This document shows positions 1 through 9,393 of a DNA stretch of 27,678 bases, one piece after another (the first letter of the stretch is position 1; each line of letters opens with the position of its first letter). The notes under the pieces are model-generated. The model searched no databases and was not told the DNA's origin. It saw nothing but the letters and a program-made list of their open reading frames with translations. This stretch comes from CAIXRL01 sp964619155 (GTDB lineage: Bacteria; Eisenbacteria; RBG-16-71-46), in contig CAZUEM010000032.1 of the NCBI GenBank assembly GCA_964619155.1, positions 1-27,678 of the forward strand, written 5' to 3'. Made by a program: the position numbers and the translations under genes.

Positions 1-98
1 CCCGCGCAAACGAGCGAGCGCGACCGCGTCCCCGGCGACGGCCCCGCGCAAACGAGCGAGCGCGACCGCGTCCCCGGCGACGGCCCCGCGCAAACGAA
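1..98. repeat. 42-bp tandem repeat, two full copies plus a partial third
   Basis: A 42-bp unit starting cccgcgcaaacgagcgagcg repeats exactly at 1-42 and 43-84. A third copy begins at 85 and diverges after about 13 bases. The array may continue to the left outside the window. There is no coding potential that I trust and no CRISPR-like spacer arrangement, because the copies are directly adjacent. It lies upstream of the HD-domain gene. Its function is unknown. Confidence 0.9.
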
Positions 99-150
99 CA
101 GGCGCCACCGTCGGACAGAGCCTTCCCCCGTGCACATCCCGCGCCGCTCC

Positions 151-165
151 GCTAGGTTGCGCCGC
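151..165 (+). promoter_or_regulatory. Candidate -10 box directly before the HD-domain gene
   Basis: TAGGTT at 153-158 is followed by gcgccgc and then the ATG at 166, so the mRNA would have almost no leader. The same arrangement (TAnnnT, GC-rich discriminator, start codon 7-10 nt later) occurs before other genes in the window. No good -35 box lies 17-18 bp upstream, so this is the weaker member of the set. Confidence 0.4.
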
Positions 166-876
166 ATGAGCGACCGTCCCGCACCCGCCCTGCCCGCTCG
201 CATCGCCGCCGATCCCGCGCTCGCCGCGCTGCTCGCCGAGGCGCGCGAGCGCGACGCCGCGCTCGATCCGCCCGACCCCACGCACGACGTCGCGCACCTG
301 CTGCGCGTCGCCGCGTGGACCCTGCGGATCGGCGGGGACGACGTGGACTTCCGCGAGGCCGTCGCCGCGGCGCTGCTCCACGACGCCGTGCACGTGCCCA
401 AGAACTCGCCCGACCGCGCCCGGGCGAGCGAACTCGCCGCCGCGCACGCCGCGGAGCGGCTGGCCGCGCTGGGCTTCGAGCCCGCGGCGGTCGCGCGCAT
501 CGCCGACGCCGTGCGCGACCACAGCTTCTCGCGCGGGGCGGTGCCGCAGGCCCCGCTCGGCCGCGCGCTCCAGGACGCCGACCGGCTCGAAGCCCTCGGC
601 GCGATCGGCCTGCTGCGCTGCGTCTCGACCGGCGTGCGCATGGGCGCCGGCTGGTTCCACCCCGGCGACCCCTTCGCGCGCGCGCGGGCGCTCGACGACG
701 CCCGCTGGTCGCTCGACCACTTCGAGGCCAAGCTCTTCCGCCTGCCGGAGACCATGCTCACCGCGGCCGGGCGGGCGGAGGCGGAGCGGCGCGTCGGGAT
801 CCTGCGCGCGTTCGCGACGGCGCTCGAAGCCGAACTGGGCCCGGGAACCGGCGCGGTCATGGAGGGCGCGCGATGA
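166..876 (+). CDS. HD-domain metal-dependent phosphohydrolase (YedJ-like)
   Basis: This 236-residue protein belongs to the HD superfamily of metal-dependent phosphohydrolases. Visible metal-site residues are His44 (in a THDVAHLLRV segment), the His72-Asp73 pair in ALLHDAVH, His119 in VRDHS, and Asp139 in QDADRLEALGAIG; this order matches small YedJ-type HD proteins. The substrate cannot be told from sequence; nucleotides or other phosphate esters are possible. It is cytoplasmic, with no signal peptide or membrane segment. An in-frame GTG at 130 would add 12 residues, but the ATG at 166 sits just behind a -10-like TAGGTT and begins a better N-terminus. Its stop codon overlaps the start of the following ABC ATPase gene (ATGA), so the two are probably co-translated. 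A functional link to export is not evident. Confidence 0.85.
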   Translation: MSDRPAPALPARIAADPALAALLAEARERDAALDPPDPTHDVAHLLRVAAWTLRIGGDDVDFREAVAAALLHDAVHVPKNSPDRARASELAAAHAAERLAALGFEPAAVARIADAVRDHSFSRGAVPQAPLGRALQDADRLEALGAIGLLRCVSTGVRMGAGWFHPGDPFARARALDDARWSLDHFEAKLFRLPETMLTAAGRAEAERRVGILRAFATALEAELGPGTGAVMEGAR

Positions 877-1847
877 GCGGACCGGTCCTCGAGGTGGACG
901 GCATCCGCAAGCGCTTCGGCGACCTCGAGGCCGTGCGCGGCGTCAGCTTCCATGTGCGCGCGGGCGAAGTGTTCGGCTTCCTCGGTCCCAACGGCGCCGG
1001 CAAGACCACGTCGCTGCGCATGATCATGAACATCACCCGCCCCGACGCCGGGCGCGTGCTGTTCCGCGGCGCGGCCGGCATGGACCGCCGCCGCGTCGGC
1101 TACCTGCCCGAGGAGCGCGGGCTGTTCGACGACGCGACGCTGCTGGACACGCTCACCTACCTCGGCACGCTGCGCGGCATGACGCGCGCCGGCGCGCGCG
1201 CCGAGGCCCGGCGCTGGCTGGAGCGGCTGGAGTTCACCGAGCGGCTCGGCGTCAAGGTCGGCACACTGTCGAAGGGCAACCAGCAGAAGATCCAGTTCCT
1301 GGGCGCCGTCCTGCACCGGCCCGACCTCGCGGTGCTCGACGAGCCGTTCTCGGGGCTCGATCCGCTCAACCAGGAGTTGTTCCTGCAGCTGATCGGCGAG
1401 CTGCGCGCGCAGGGCGCCGCCGTGCTGCTGTCGGCCCACCAGCTGACGCTGGTCGAGCGGCTGTGCGACCGCGTCCTGCTCATCGCGGGCGGCCGCGAGC
1501 TGCTGTCGGGCACGCTCGACGAGGTGCGGCGCCGGGCCGCGGGCGGCGCGGCCGAAGAGGTGCGGCTCGACCTGAGGCCCGCGGACGGTCCGGCGGAGGA
1601 CCCGGGCCGCGCGGTGGCGCGCGCGCTGCCGGGCGCCGAGTGGCGCGCCGAAACGGGGCCCGACGGGCGCGTCCGGCTCGAGCTCGCGCTGGCGGACGGC
1701 GCCGACCTGGGCCCGCTGCTGCGCGAGCTGTCCGCGGCGTGGCGGATCGAACGCGTCGCGACCAGCGAGCTGTCGCTGCACGAGATCTACGTCCGCGCGG
1801 TGCGCGGCGCGGCGGCGGTCACGGGCGAGGGGGCGGCGCGTGCGTAG
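873..1847 (+). CDS. ABC transporter ATP-binding protein, NatA-like (DUF4162-type C-terminus)
   Basis: This 324-residue ATPase would power the permease encoded next. Walker A GPNGAGKTT is at residues 38-46, the signature LSKGNQQ at 133-139, Walker B with catalytic Glu (LAVLDEP) at 153-159, and the switch His at 190. The YLPEERGL segment after the Q-loop region and the roughly 100-residue C-terminal extension are typical of the NatA/YhaQ subfamily of ABC-2 exporters. The ATG at 873 overlaps the TGA of the HD gene. The 3' end overlaps the next gene's GTG by 8 bp, so translation of both subunits is likely coupled. Substrates of this subfamily vary (Na+, antibiotics, others) and none can be assigned here. 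A paralogous ATPase lies at 24483-25436. Confidence 0.93.
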   Translation: MSGPVLEVDGIRKRFGDLEAVRGVSFHVRAGEVFGFLGPNGAGKTTSLRMIMNITRPDAGRVLFRGAAGMDRRRVGYLPEERGLFDDATLLDTLTYLGTLRGMTRAGARAEARRWLERLEFTERLGVKVGTLSKGNQQKIQFLGAVLHRPDLAVLDEPFSGLDPLNQELFLQLIGELRAQGAAVLLSAHQLTLVERLCDRVLLIAGGRELLSGTLDEVRRRAAGGAAEEVRLDLRPADGPAEDPGRAVARALPGAEWRAETGPDGRVRLELALADGADLGPLLRELSAAWRIERVATSELSLHEIYVRAVRGAAAVTGEGAARA

Positions 1848-3057
1848 CCACTTCCGGGAGTGGGTGCCGGTCGCCGGCTGGGAGATCAAGCGCATGCTCA
1901 TGCGCACCGACTTCGTGGTCTCGACGCTGCTCGTGCCGGTGCTCATGCTCGGCGCGGGCTTCGCGGTCGGCTGGTTCAAGGAGCGCGACGCGAAGCGCGT
2001 GCGCACGGTAGCGGTCGTACGCCTCGACGAGCGCGGCCAGGCGACGGGCGACTCGCTGCCCGCGCTGGCGGGCTACCGGTGGACGACGCCGCGCGGGGCG
2101 GCCTCGCGGCCCGAGTCGCTGGCGAAGGCCGTGCGCCGGGGCGAGCCGCTCGGGGCGGTGATCCTGCCCGCCGACTTCGCGCGCGGCGGCCGGATCGAGT
2201 TCGTGGTCAAGCGCGAACGGCCGTCGTGGCGCGCGGCGGTGTCGCGCCACGTCGTCACGCTGGCGCGGCTCGAACGCGCCGCCGGCCGCCCGCTGACGGC
2301 GGCCGAGTTCGCCGCCCTGACCGACTCGGTCACCACGACCGAACGCGTGGCCGAGCCCGGCTCGGGAACCAGCCGCGGCGACGCCGCGGCCGCGATGGTG
2401 ATGGCGGTGCTGCTGCTCGCGGCGGTTTTCGGCACGAACATCTACCTGGCCGTCGGCATCACCGCCGAGAAGCAGTCGCGCGTCACCGAGGTGATCGTCT
2501 CGGCCATCCGCCCGCAGTCGTGGATCGACGGCAAGATCGTCGCGTACACGATCATCGGCCTGGCCCAACCGGTGCTGTGGACCGGGGCGGGCATCGCCGC
2601 GATCGCGCTCCTGTCCTGGCAACTGCCGCCCGCGGTGAACCCGTGGACGCTCGCCGTCTTCACGCTCTACCTGCTCCTCGGCTTCGTGTTCTTCGTCTCG
2701 CTGTTCGCGCTCGTGCTGGCGACGGTGAAGGACCTGCAGTCCACCTCGAAGCTGCAGGCCTACCTGATCTTCCTTCCGCTGCTGCCGATGTTCTTCCTCG
2801 AAGCCGCGATCGAGCAGCCCGAGGCGGGCTGGGTCCGGGTGCTGAGCCAGGTCCCCGCGCTTTCGCCGACGCTCATGCCGATCCGGGTCGCGATGGGCGG
2901 CGCGCACCTGTGGGAGGTCGGCCTGGGGCTGGTGCTGCTGGCCGCCGCCGCCTGGTACATGCGCAAGGCGGCGGGCACGGCGTTCCGGGTCGCCATGCTC
3001 ATGTACGGCAAGGAACTGACCCTGCCCGAGCTGGTGCGCTGGTCGAAGGAGGCGTGA
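1840..3057 (+). CDS. ABC-2 family permease, NatB-like
   Basis: This 405-residue membrane subunit partners the ATPase encoded immediately upstream. One N-terminal membrane segment (about residues 22-42) is followed by a soluble extracytoplasmic domain of about 140 residues. A cluster of five or so hydrophobic helices then begins near residue 186, the usual NatB/ABC-2 topology. A segment EKQSRVTEVI between the first two helices of the cluster and the tail LMYGKELTLPEL are shared with the second permease of the window (23170-24486). The GTG start at 1840 lies inside the end of the ATPase gene; there is no separate promoter. The direction of transport is presumed to be export, by family. Confidence 0.9.
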   Translation: MRSHFREWVPVAGWEIKRMLMRTDFVVSTLLVPVLMLGAGFAVGWFKERDAKRVRTVAVVRLDERGQATGDSLPALAGYRWTTPRGAASRPESLAKAVRRGEPLGAVILPADFARGGRIEFVVKRERPSWRAAVSRHVVTLARLERAAGRPLTAAEFAALTDSVTTTERVAEPGSGTSRGDAAAAMVMAVLLLAAVFGTNIYLAVGITAEKQSRVTEVIVSAIRPQSWIDGKIVAYTIIGLAQPVLWTGAGIAAIALLSWQLPPAVNPWTLAVFTLYLLLGFVFFVSLFALVLATVKDLQSTSKLQAYLIFLPLLPMFFLEAAIEQPEAGWVRVLSQVPALSPTLMPIRVAMGGAHLWEVGLGLVLLAAAAWYMRKAAGTAFRVAMLMYGKELTLPELVRWSKEA

Positions 3058-3058
3058 C

Positions 3059-3078
3059 GGCGCGCGCGGCCGCGCGCC
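3059..3078 (+). terminator. GC stem-loop after the first NatAB operon
   Basis: An 8-bp perfect stem (GGCGCGCG / CGCGCGCC) with a CGGC loop starts two bases after the permease stop codon. No T-tract follows, so it may be a processing or stalling hairpin, or a Rho-assisted end, instead of a classical intrinsic terminator. Confidence 0.45.
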
Positions 3079-3098
3079 GCGCGCCGGGACGCGGGCCG

Positions 3099-3127
3099 TT
3101 GACCCGCGCCTTCCGGGCGTGACAGTT
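3099..3127 (+). promoter_or_regulatory. Candidate promoter of the metal-uptake operon
   Basis: TTGACC (3099-3104) is spaced 17 bp from GACAGT (3122-3127), and the ATG of the small His-rich protein follows eight bases later. This predicts a leaderless or near-leaderless transcript. I see no recognisable Zur palindrome around it, so metal regulation is not shown by the sequence. Confidence 0.5.
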
Positions 3128-3135
3128 TCCGCCCC

Positions 3136-3450
3136 ATGCGGCCCGACGCGTTGATCTCCTGGGGCGCCCGCCGCGCCCTCCGTGCCCTCGTCCTCGTCGC
3201 CACGCTCTTCCTGGGCGGGGCGCTGCACGAGCTGCACCACGCGCTCGAGCCCCACGACGACGGCGCCCACTCCTCGGCCGAGCACGCCTGCGGCTGCTCG
3301 ACCATGCACGCCGGCGCGCTGGTGGCCGAGACGCAGGACGTCCCGGCGCCCGCGCCCGCGCCGGCGCGGGGACACGATCTCGCGCCGCTCGCCGCGCCCG
3401 CCGCCGCACCGCACGCGCTCGCCGCGCCGCGCGCGCCGCCCGTGGCCTGA
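3136..3450 (+). CDS. Small membrane-anchored His/Cys-rich protein heading the metal operon
   Basis: This 104-residue protein has one N-terminal hydrophobic segment (about residues 15-30) acting as signal or anchor. A compact stretch rich in possible metal ligands follows: HELHH, EPHDDGAH, EHACGC and STMHAG between residues 35 and 58. The rest is an Ala/Pro-rich low-complexity tail. I do not recognise a named family with confidence, although the build resembles small periplasmic proteins of the DUF2946 type. Being first in an operon with an outer-membrane barrel and ZnuA/ZnuB-like genes, it may bind or hand over zinc in the periplasm; this is inference. The reading frame is supported by the promoter, start spacing and sensible membrane-protein composition, but the Ala/Pro tail alone could arise from GC bias. 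Confidence 0.65.
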   Translation: MRPDALISWGARRALRALVLVATLFLGGALHELHHALEPHDDGAHSSAEHACGCSTMHAGALVAETQDVPAPAPAPARGHDLAPLAAPAAAPHALAAPRAPPVA

Positions 3451-3481
3451 CGCCCGGGCCGAAGCCTCACCCTCCCGGGCG
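3451..3481 (+). other. Stem-loop between the small His-rich gene and the barrel gene
   Basis: CGCCCGGG (3451-3458) and CCCGGGCG (3474-3481) form a perfect 8-bp stem with a 15-nt loop, directly after the stop codon. It could reduce read-through or stabilise the upstream part of the operon mRNA. There is no T-tract. Confidence 0.5.
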
Positions 3482-3550
3482 CACCCGCACGTCCACGAAG
3501 AGAGCCGCGCGCGACCCGCGCGCGATCCCGTGCACCCACGGAGGTTCACC

Positions 3551-4699
3551 ATGCGCTTCATCCTGCCCGGCGGGGCGGCCGTACTGGCCGCGCTCGCCCT
3601 CGCGCCGCTCGCCCCCGCGCCCGCGTGCGCCGGGGTCTCGAATCCCGACATTTCCGTTCTCGGCCAGCCGTTCGTGCGCTGGACGGACGACGCGGCCGAG
3701 CCCGGCCGCAGGCGCCCCCGGCTCGACGTCGGCGAAACCGAGCTCTACTTCGACGCCGCGCTCAACCCGTACGCGCGCGGCACCGTCGTCGCGGCCATGG
3801 CCGACGGCGAAGCGGGCGTCGAGGAGGCGTACTTCACGATGAACCGCGGCCTGCCGTTCGGGCTCGCGCTCAAGGGCGGCAAATACCGCGCCGGCTTCGG
3901 CCGCCTGAACGCCGCGCATCCGCACACGTACCCGTTCGCGGAGCGCTTCCGCGTGCTCGCCGAGTACCTGCCCGGCGAGGAGGCGTTCAACGAGACCGGC
4001 GCGCAGGTGTCGGTGCGGTTCGCGCCCGCGGGCGACGCGGCCCTGACGCTGTCCGCCGACTGGCTGCAGGGCGATTCGTTCCGCCGCGAGCGCGAGAGCT
4101 CCGGCGCGCCGAACGACCCGCTCGAAGCCGGCGGCGACGACGGCGCCGGCGAGCCGCGCGCCGCCGTGCTCGGGCGCGCCGCCGCGTTCGTGCCGCTGCG
4201 CGGGCAGTCAGCCGTCGAGTTCGGCCTCTCCGCGACTCAGGGCACCGGCAACGCCGCCGCCGCGACGCGCACGACGCTCTTTGGCGCCGACGTGAAGGCC
4301 AAGCTCTGGAACACGCCGCGCTCCTACCTGGTCCTGCAGGGCGAATGGCTGGCGCTCGATCGCGAGGACGCCGGCTGGGACGAGGCCGCGGCGGCCTGGA
4401 CGCGCGCGAGCGTGAAGCCCGCGGGGGCGTACCTGTACGCGGACTACAACTTCGACACACGCTACAACGTCGGCGCGTCGTTCGAACGATGGCAGTCGGC
4501 GGATCCGGACGCGGAGTGGAACCACGCGTTCGGAGTGTTCGCCGGGCTGGCGCTCATGGAGGAGACGACCGCCTTCCGCGCCGGCTGGGAGCGCTTCCAG
4601 GCCGCGACGCCCGAGGGCGGCGAGGCGCCCGGGGCGGTGAACACGTTCACGCTGCGCGTCGTCTGGTCCATGGGCCCGCACAAGGCCCACCAGTTCTAG
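3551..4699 (+). CDS. Outer-membrane beta-barrel protein linked to metal uptake
   Basis: This 382-residue protein begins with a clear signal peptide (hydrophobic residues about 8-24, cleavage after APACA). The body consists of alternating short strands with aromatic belts and ends in Phe, as expected for a protein inserted by the BAM machinery. The last residues, MGPHKAHQF, contain two His. The ATG at 3551 has a GGAGG ribosome site about 8 bases upstream. It is followed 9 bp later by znuA. Similar barrels next to znu genes are often called zinc-regulated outer-membrane proteins, and it is probably the route by which the metal crosses the outer membrane. No TonB box or plug domain is visible, so a TonB-dependent receptor is unlikely. 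Substrate is inferred from context only. Confidence 0.75.
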   Translation: MRFILPGGAAVLAALALAPLAPAPACAGVSNPDISVLGQPFVRWTDDAAEPGRRRPRLDVGETELYFDAALNPYARGTVVAAMADGEAGVEEAYFTMNRGLPFGLALKGGKYRAGFGRLNAAHPHTYPFAERFRVLAEYLPGEEAFNETGAQVSVRFAPAGDAALTLSADWLQGDSFRRERESSGAPNDPLEAGGDDGAGEPRAAVLGRAAAFVPLRGQSAVEFGLSATQGTGNAAAATRTTLFGADVKAKLWNTPRSYLVLQGEWLALDREDAGWDEAAAAWTRASVKPAGAYLYADYNFDTRYNVGASFERWQSADPDAEWNHAFGVFAGLALMEETTAFRAGWERFQAATPEGGEAPGAVNTFTLRVVWSMGPHKAHQF

Positions 4700-4708
4700 G
4701 AGGCGGCC

Positions 4709-5623
4709 GTGACCACCACACGATTCCCGAGGCGGGCGGCGTTCGCCGGGGCCGCGCTCGCCGTGCTGCTGTTGCTCGCGCCCGGCGCGGCGTCCGCGAA
4801 GCTGCGCGTCGCGGCGTCCACGACCGACCTCGCGTCCATCGCCGCGAGCGTCGGCGGGGACGCCGTCGAGGTGTTCGCGATCGCCCGCCCCGGCTCGGAC
4901 GCGCACCGCGTCGAGGCGCTGCCGAGCCACATGGTGCGGGTCGCGAGGGCCCGCCTCTACCTCGAGGTCGGCTTCGGCCTCGACGCCTGGGCGGGCGCGA
5001 TCATCGACGGCTCGCGCAACGCGAAGCTGGAGATCGTGGACTGCTCGCGCGGCATTCACGCGCTCGAGAAGCCCGCGGGGCGGGTGGACGCCTCGATGGG
5101 CGACGTGCACCCCGAGGGGAACCCGCACTACTGGCTCGACCCGCGCAACGGCGCGACCGTCGCGCGCACGATCGCGGAGGCGCTCGCGAAGGCCGATCCG
5201 GCCGCCGCCGGCGGCTACCGCGCGCGCGCCGAGGCGTTCGCGAGGGAGGCGCAGGCCGCCTTCGAGCGGGGCCGGGCGCGGGCGGCGGCGCTGCCGGAGA
5301 AGACGCTCTTCACCTACCACCGCTCGTGGTCGTATCTCGCGGACGCGTTCGGGCTCGACGTCGTGTCCACCGTCGAGCCCGTCCCGGGCATCCCGCCCAC
5401 GGCGCGCCACCTCGCGGCGCTGGTCCGCGCGGCGAAGGAGCGCCGGGTGAAGACGCTGCTGCAGGAGCCGTACTTCTCGCCCGACGCGGGCCGCTTCCTC
5501 GCGCGCGAGGCGGGCGTCCGCGTGGTGACGGCGAGCGCGTCCTGCGCCGACGCCGCGCCCGGCCGCTACCTCGAGCACATCGCCGGCGTGCTCGACGCGC
5601 TGGCCGGGGGAGGGCCGCGATGA
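4709..5623 (+). CDS. Metal ABC transporter substrate-binding protein, ZnuA-like
   Basis: This 304-residue periplasmic protein of the TroA/ZnuA cluster captures Zn2+ (or Mn2+/Fe2+) for uptake. A signal peptide covers residues 1-30. Probable metal ligands are His66 (GSDAHRVEALPS), His140 (NPHYWLDP), His204 (TYHRSWSYLADAFGL) and an acidic residue in the EPYFSPDAG segment (Glu253 or Asp259). A three-His set favours zinc over manganese. The long His-rich loop of some ZnuA proteins is reduced to a short GDVHPEGNPH segment. The GTG start at 4709 has AGGAGG at 4698-4703 overlapping the stop of the barrel gene. The gene ends in an ATGA overlap with the permease. No ATPase gene is found between or beside them. 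Confidence 0.88.
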   Translation: MTTTRFPRRAAFAGAALAVLLLLAPGAASAKLRVAASTTDLASIAASVGGDAVEVFAIARPGSDAHRVEALPSHMVRVARARLYLEVGFGLDAWAGAIIDGSRNAKLEIVDCSRGIHALEKPAGRVDASMGDVHPEGNPHYWLDPRNGATVARTIAEALAKADPAAAGGYRARAEAFAREAQAAFERGRARAAALPEKTLFTYHRSWSYLADAFGLDVVSTVEPVPGIPPTARHLAALVRAAKERRVKTLLQEPYFSPDAGRFLAREAGVRVVTASASCADAAPGRYLEHIAGVLDALAGGGPR

Positions 5624-6462
5624 GCGAAGTCCTGGCCCTGCCGTTCTTCCGCACCGCGCTGCTCGCGGCGCTGGTCCTCGCCGGCATCCACGCCTACCTC
5701 GGCTACCACGTGGTGCGGCGCGGCGTGCTGTTCGTGGACCTCGCGCTCGCGCAGATGGCCGCGCTCGGCGTGGCGCTCGGCGTCGTGCTCGGGCGCGAAC
5801 ACGACGAGGCCGGGTCCTACCTGCTCGCGCTCGGCATGACGTTCGTGGGCGCGGCGCTGCTCGCGTGGCTGCGCGGCCGCGCCCGCTCCGTGCCGCTCGA
5901 GGCGTTCATCGGCATCCTGTTCGCGACCGCGCAGGCGGCGGTGTTCCTCGTGCTCGAGAAGACGCCGTCGGGCCCCGAGCACCTCAAGGAGACGCTGGTG
6001 GGCTCGCTCTTCACGATCGACCCGGCGCACCTGGGACGGGTCGCGGCGCTCTACGCGGCCGTGGGGTTCGTGCACTGGCTGCTGCGCGGGCCGTTCTTCG
6101 AGATCACGCGGGACGCCGAGGGCGCCGCGCGCCGCGGGCGGCGCGTGTTCCTCTGGGACCTGCTCTTCTACGCCACGTTCGGGCTCGTCGTCACCTCGAG
6201 CGTGCAGATCGCGGGCGTGCTGCTGGTCTTCGGGCTGCTCGTGATCCCGGCCGTGGCGGGCGTGATGGCGTCGCCGCGGACGGCGGTCGCGCTCGCGGTC
6301 GGCTGGGTGTTCGGCTTCGTCGCGTGCGCGGCCGGGCTCCTCGCCTCGGTGCAGTGGGACCTCCCCGCGGCGCCGGCCATCCTGGTGGCGCTGACGGCGC
6401 AACTCTTCGGCCACGGCCTGCTGCTGCGCGCGCTGCGCGGGCCGGGCGCGAGCGGGGCATAG
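5620..6462 (+). CDS. Metal ABC transporter permease, ZnuB-like (ABC-3 family)
   Basis: This 280-residue inner-membrane protein has about eight hydrophobic helices and forms the channel for metal delivered by the preceding binding protein. Family features visible are the N-terminal GYHVVRRGVLFVDLALAQMAALG segment, EAFIGILFA, and the conserved helix GVLLVFGLLVIPA near residues 206-218. Length is normal for ZnuB/TroC permeases. It starts within the stop codon of znuA. The operon apparently ends here, since a stem-loop with a promoter-like box follows. The required ATPase (ZnuC) is absent from this operon and from the whole window, so it must come from elsewhere in the genome. Confidence 0.88.
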   Translation: MSEVLALPFFRTALLAALVLAGIHAYLGYHVVRRGVLFVDLALAQMAALGVALGVVLGREHDEAGSYLLALGMTFVGAALLAWLRGRARSVPLEAFIGILFATAQAAVFLVLEKTPSGPEHLKETLVGSLFTIDPAHLGRVAALYAAVGFVHWLLRGPFFEITRDAEGAARRGRRVFLWDLLFYATFGLVVTSSVQIAGVLLVFGLLVIPAVAGVMASPRTAVALAVGWVFGFVACAAGLLASVQWDLPAAPAILVALTAQLFGHGLLLRALRGPGASGA

Positions 6463-6500
6463 GGGTCCGCGGCGGCCGGCCACGATTCGGTATGGAGATT

Positions 6501-6533
6501 CGGGACGCGGGCGGGCTACCCTGCCGCGTCCCG
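6501..6533 (+). promoter_or_regulatory. Inverted repeat enclosing a -10-like box before the kinase gene
   Basis: CGGGACGCGG (6501-6510) and CCGCGTCCCG (6524-6533) are perfect 10-bp inverted arms with a 13-nt centre that holds TACCCT (6517-6522), the best -10 candidate for the kinase gene. The arrangement suits an operator over the promoter, a terminator-like hairpin for the preceding operon, or both. A reasonable SD (GGAG at 6554-6557) precedes the ATG at 6563. The -35 region is weak. Confidence 0.5.
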
Positions 6534-6562
6534 TATCCGTTCCTCCTCCTTGCGGAGACCCG

Positions 6563-9310
<2,748 letters not shown>

Positions 9311-9340
9311 CCCCGCGCGGCGGGCGGCCCGGCACGCGAA

Positions 9341-9370
9341 AGGCGCCGCGCCCTCGCGGGTGCGGCGCCT
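9341..9370. terminator. Bidirectional terminator between the kinase gene and rho
   Basis: AGGCGCCGC (9341-9349) and GCGGCGCCT (9362-9370) form a perfect 9-bp stem with a 12-nt loop. On the plus strand it is followed by a short CTTTCG run. On the minus strand the stem is followed by TTTCGCG, so it can end both converging transcripts. Confidence 0.7.
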
Positions 9371-9393
9371 CGCGCTTTCGCCTCGCGGCGCGG

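Noticed and set aside
1..98. CRISPR array
   Set aside because: The units are directly adjacent with no unique spacers and no cas genes are present.
1819..3651. 610-codon minus-strand frame across the NatB-like permease
   Set aside because: Low-complexity Arg/His/Gly translation; the opposite strand has a coherent membrane protein with coupled start.
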